DNA from: JAKPQE01 sp041397845
Lineage (GTDB): Bacteria > Pseudomonadota > Alphaproteobacteria > Rhizobiales > JAKPQE01
Assembly (NCBI GenBank): GCA_041397845.1
Contig: JAWKVW010000007.1
Location: 1 to 64,000, forward strand
Direction of reading: 5' to 3'
Length of the DNA stretch: 64,000 bases
The first letter of the stretch is position 1, and the number at the start of each line of letters is the position of its first letter. The position numbers and the translations under genes are program-made. The notes under the pieces were generated by a model. That model did not search any database and had not been told where the DNA came from. It worked only from the letters and a program-made list of their open reading frames with translations. This document shows, in pieces, positions 62,941 to 64,000 of this stretch.

Positions 62941-63470
62941 GCGCCCTTCCCCGCCCTGCCCCCGCCGGAGGCATCGTCGGCGAACTCGTCCGGGCGAAGC
63001 TGGCGGGCCAGCGTGTCGAGCACGCCATTGACCATCGGCGGCTCCTCGCCATCCTCGAAGAAGGCGCGGGCGACCTCGACATATTCGGAAATGACGACGC
63101 GGGCCGGCACGTCGCGGCGCTGCATCAGCTCGAAACAGCCGGCACGCAGCAGCGCGCGGAGCGTCGAATCGAGCCGCTTCAGCGGCCAGCCGGCCGTCAA
63201 CGCGGCGTGAATGCGCGGGTCGATGCGGCGCTGGGCGCCAACGACGCCGGTCATGATATCGCGGAAGAAGTCCGCGTCGGCCGGCAGGTATTCCTCGCCC
63301 TCGATCTCGCGACCGAGGCGGAAGGCCTGAAACTCGGCCATCACCGAGGCGAGGTCGGTGCCGCCGACGTCCATCTGGTAGAGCGCCTGCACGGCGGCGA
63401 GACGGGCCATGCCCCGCTTGTTGGCGGGACGCGGGGCGCGCCGGGCCGGCTTGTCGTTCGTTCCGGTCAT
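62937..63470 (-). CDS. nusB: transcription antitermination factor NusB
   Basis: A 177-residue helical RNA-binding protein that with NusE binds boxA in rRNA operons. Conserved: GMARLAAVQALYQMDVGGTD, FFRDIMTGVVGAQRRIDPRI, LLRAGCFELMQRRDVPARVV, ISEYVEVARAFFEDGEEPPM and VNGVLDTLARQLRP. It overlaps ribH upstream and thiL downstream by four bases each, implying coupled translation. Confidence 0.96.
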   Translation of the reverse strand: MTGTNDKPARRAPRPANKRGMARLAAVQALYQMDVGGTDLASVMAEFQAFRLGREIEGEEYLPADADFFRDIMTGVVGAQRRIDPRIHAALTAGWPLKRLDSTLRALLRAGCFELMQRRDVPARVVISEYVEVARAFFEDGEEPPMVNGVLDTLARQLRPDEFADDASGGGRAGKGA

Positions 63471-63922
63471 TCCGACAGACCAAGCTCCTCGGCAACCGCA
63501 ATCATCGACAGGGCGGCGCGGGCCGCGAAGCCGCCCTTGTTCTTCTCGCCGACGCGGGCGCGGGCCCAGGCCTGCGCGCCGTTCTCGACGGTCAGGATAC
63601 CGTTGCCGACGGCGATGCACTCCTCGATCGCCAGATCCATGACGGCGCGGGCGGATTCGTTGGCGACGATGTCGTAATGCGAGGTCTCGCCACGAATCAC
63701 GGCGCCGAGCAGGACGTAGCCGTCGAACTCCTCGCCGCCCTCGCCGGCCGCCTCGATCGCCATGGCGAGCGCGGCCGGAATCTCGAGCACGCCCGGCACG
63801 GAAAGCCGGGTGTAGGTCGCGCCGGCCTCGTCGAGCGCTGCGGTCGCGCCACGGACAAGTTCGTCAGCGATGTCGTCGTAAAAACGCGCATCGATGACGA
63901 GAAGGTGCGGGCGCTTTGCCAT
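63467..63922 (-). CDS. ribH: 6,7-dimethyl-8-ribityllumazine synthase
   Basis: A 151-residue subunit of the lumazine synthase shell, the last but one step of riboflavin synthesis. Conserved: LSVPGVLEIPAALAMAIEAA, the phosphate/substrate loop LLGAVIRGETSHYDIVANES, and AIEECIAVGNGILTVENGAQ. AAGGAGTCC gives a good ribosome binding site before the ATG. It is the first complete gene of the leftward unit; what lies upstream is outside the window. Confidence 0.96.
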   Translation of the reverse strand: MAKRPHLLVIDARFYDDIADELVRGATAALDEAGATYTRLSVPGVLEIPAALAMAIEAAGEGGEEFDGYVLLGAVIRGETSHYDIVANESARAVMDLAIEECIAVGNGILTVENGAQAWARARVGEKNKGGFAARAALSMIAVAEELGLSE

Positions 63923-64000
63923 CGCTCAGGACTCCTTGTGAAGGTTCGAGCGCCCAATGACCACGGCCGGGCGCGCTTGTCCAGTGCGGGCGTCGCCAAT

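Noticed and set aside
63923..64000. Upstream gene of the ribH unit at the right edge
   Set aside because: Only about 24 codons are open to the edge and they do not resemble riboflavin synthase or another known end, so no feature is claimed.

Overview
The window looks like chromosomal DNA of an alphaproteobacterium of the Hyphomicrobiales (Rhizobiales) type. Coding DNA is GC-rich. The gene blocks are those seen in that order: rplM-rpsI; trxB next to a LysR gene of LsrB/VtlR position; dnaG-rpoD; ctaA beside a DUF2842 gene; bamE / cytochrome bc1 chaperone / DUF177 / plsX / fabH / ihfA / merR / tRNA-Pro; and ribH-nusB-thiL. The genus cannot be fixed from the sequence alone.

Layout. 0-11.6 kb: an AT-rich, cut-off membrane gene, ribosomal proteins L13 and S9, a thioesterase, an ECHDC3-like crotonase, a CoA-binding protein, aspartate aminotransferase, a LysR regulator followed by a probable AbcR-like small RNA, thioredoxin reductase, an ELM1-family protein, an Lrp regulator and small membrane proteins. 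11.7-15.2 kb: msrP, an OpgC-type membrane protein and carA, all damaged by small deletions. 15.5-21.3 kb: yqeY, dnaG and rpoD. 21.3-25.2 kb: Tad-pilus-like TadE/TadG, a zinc metallopeptidase and a 41-residue gene. 25.4-32.7 kb: an XRE regulator with a histone-H1-like tail, carB, greA and an EF-G-like GTPase. 32.8-41.9 kb: a von Willebrand TadG protein, a cold-shock protein, an outer-membrane barrel, a metallo-beta-lactamase-fold hydrolase, a BA14K protein, metY, ctaA, a DUF2842 protein and a polysaccharide deacetylase. 42.1-50.8 kb: an exopolysaccharide cluster (BioF2-like acetyltransferase, Wzz/GumC co-polymerase, Wza-like export lipoprotein, GT4 glycosyltransferase, initiating sugar-phosphate transferase, O-antigen-ligase-like protein). 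50.8-58.4 kb: tRNA-Pro and the merR-ihfA-fabH-plsX-DUF177-chaperone block with bamE facing away. 58.4-64 kb: the proton-pumping pyrophosphatase, a major facilitator transporter, and ribH-nusB-thiL reading to the left.

Data quality. At least ten genes carry one or more 1-2 base deletions, grouped in short patches: aspC, msrP, opgC, carA, a membrane gene at 16.4-16.9 kb, dnaG, rpoD, tadG, ctaA, the acetyltransferase, the sugar-phosphate transferase and plsX. Several of these are essential, and every case I could reconstruct is a deletion, often in a run of two or three equal bases. I read them as consensus errors rather than real pseudogenes. In carA and plsX the deletions add up to multiples of three, so the reading frame stays open although short internal stretches are wrong.

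Best leads. (1) Three CGCATG half-sites at exact 11-bp steps, including a T-N11-A box, lie just downstream of the LysR gene and upstream of a three-hairpin, U7-terminated, CU-rich candidate small RNA. (2) Two short tandem arrays on the minus strand start exactly on a stop codon. (3) Two unrelated intergenic arrays share one palindromic core. (4) Structured leaders precede rplM, carA, rpoD, metY and the cold-shock gene.
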